Position numbers and translations under genes: made by a program
The notes under the pieces: generated by a model
Databases searched by the model: none
What the model was told of the DNA's origin: nothing
Seen by the model: only the letters and a program-made list of their open reading frames with translations
Source: Planctomycetota bacterium
GTDB lineage: Bacteria; Planctomycetota; Planctomycetia; Pirellulales; Pirellulaceae
Length of the DNA: 8,577 nt
Reading direction: 5' to 3'
Assembly: GCA_019347795.1 (NCBI GenBank)
Contig: JAHWKS010000168.1
Span: 1-8,577 of the forward strand
Shown: positions 7,904-8,577 of the stretch, one piece after another
Layout: the number at the start of each line of letters is the position of its first letter
Position numbering within the stretch: the first letter of the stretch is position 1

Positions 7904-8577
7904 GTGCCTCGCACCGTCGCTCTGCTCGCCGTGCTGCTTGCTTCCGCCTCCCTCCAGGCCGCAGGGCCTGTTTATGACGATCCGGACAAGGCCGCCAAGT
8001 CCGATCCCGACTTTCTCTTGCAGGGCGAGTACTCCGGCGCGATTGAAACCCGCGACGGCGAGCGGAAGTTCGGCGTGCAGGTGATCGCACTTGGCGAAGG
8101 GAAATTTCGCGCCGTCGGCTACCACGGCGGACTCCCCGGCGCCGGCTGGAACGGCGAGGCGAAGGTCTCCCTGGAAGCCGAGCGAAGCAGCGACAGCGTC
8201 ACGTTCCAGGGCGATAAGGGAAGCGGCGTGCTCCAGGACGGCGCCATCACCCTCTACAACGCCGACGGTGAAAAAGTCGGCGAGCTGCAGAAGGTCCATC
8301 GTCAAAGCGAAACCCTCGGCAAAAAGCCGCCGCAGGACGCGGTGGTGCTCTTTGACGGCGCCGAAAAGTCTCTGGAGAACTGGAAAAACGGGCGAATCAC
8401 CGAAGACGGCCTGCTGATGCCAGGGACCACCAGCGTCCCCACCTTCCGCGATCACACGCTTCACCTGGAGTTCCGCCTCCCATATCAGCCGCAGGATCGC
8501 GGGCAGGCCCGCGGCAACAGCGGGGTGTATCTCCAGGGCCGGTACGAGGTGCAGATGCTGGACTCGTTCGGCCTGGA
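7904..8577 (+). CDS. Secreted DUF1080 (3-keto-disaccharide hydrolase-like) protein, 3' end outside window
   Basis: The GTG start opens a signal peptide (PRTVALLAVLLASASLQAAG), so the product is exported. Residues about 36-140 form a beta-rich domain (FLLQGEYSGAIETRDGERKF, then FRAVGYHGGLPGAGWNGEAK) that I recall in front of DUF1080 in other planctomycete proteins. From about 147 (AVVLFDGAEKSLENW) the DUF1080 fold begins and includes FRDHTLHLEFRLPY, GNSGVYLQGRYEVQMLDSF. The window ends at about 224 codons, inside this domain. DUF1080 members are laminin-G-like proteins of sugar metabolism; some hydrolyse 3-keto-glycosides, while many are unproven. Planctomycetes carry many paralogues, so the substrate is unknown. 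A strong terminator upstream makes it a separate transcription unit. Confidence 0.92.
   Translation, partial: MPRTVALLAVLLASASLQAAGPVYDDPDKAAKSDPDFLLQGEYSGAIETRDGERKFGVQVIALGEGKFRAVGYHGGLPGAGWNGEAKVSLEAERSSDSVTFQGDKGSGVLQDGAITLYNADGEKVGELQKVHRQSETLGKKPPQDAVVLFDGAEKSLENWKNGRITEDGLLMPGTTSVPTFRDHTLHLEFRLPYQPQDRGQARGNSGVYLQGRYEVQMLDSFGL

Noticed and set aside
7730..8464. A 244-codon minus-strand open frame opposite the DUF1080 gene
   Set aside because: The + strand frame has a signal peptide, Shine-Dalgarno and DUF1080 motifs; the minus frame has none.

Overview
The window looks like chromosomal DNA of a high-GC planctomycete, probably Pirellulales-like. I recognise this from protein families, not from a marker gene. 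The families are a very large Ser/Thr kinase with a WD40-type propeller and the subfamily signature VVDWGLAK, a DUF900 alpha/beta hydrolase, a secreted DUF1080 protein, and small secreted proteins rich in cysteine pairs. I see no rRNA, tRNA, CRISPR array or insertion sequence.

Layout. Bases 1-165 hold the 3' end of a + strand gene: a C homopolymer encoding polyproline, then a SHOCT-like C-terminus. It converges on a minus-strand block. Read in its own direction, that block runs: a small antitoxin-like gene (6544-6329); an overlapping PemK/MazF-type toxin (6357-6022); a probable terminator; a lipoprotein reading frame (from 5905); a DUF900 hydrolase (5501-4143); and a 1283-residue membrane kinase (4031-180). 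From about 6.8 kb to the end everything is on the + strand: two small secreted Cys-rich proteins (6812-7198 and 7342-7662), a strong intrinsic terminator (7691-7731), and a secreted DUF1080 protein that runs off the window (from 7904).

Main result. The lipoprotein and the hydrolase appear to be one gene broken by a 77-bp insertion at about 5551-5627. The insertion consists of an inverted copy and then a direct copy of the sequence next to it (order A, A-inverted, A). Both frames encode the same peptide APPAEPTRVPSGGG where they cross the two direct copies. Removing 77 bp rejoins them as one 561-codon frame. This is the pattern left by a double template switch, or by a fold-back assembly error.

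Second result. The 106-residue protein at 7342-7662 is a signal peptide followed by ten Cys-Cys pairs spaced mostly exactly seven residues apart, with acidic and basic residues between. It resembles a repetitive metallothionein-like protein but matches no named family I know. It sits after another secreted Cys-rich protein, and the two probably share one transcription unit that starts at a TATAAT box and ends at the 7691-7731 hairpin. A metal or redox role is inference only.

Stretches without a confident gene are 4032-4142, 5906-6021, 6545-6811, 7199-7341 and 7663-7903, all under 300 bp. What I see in them is listed below.
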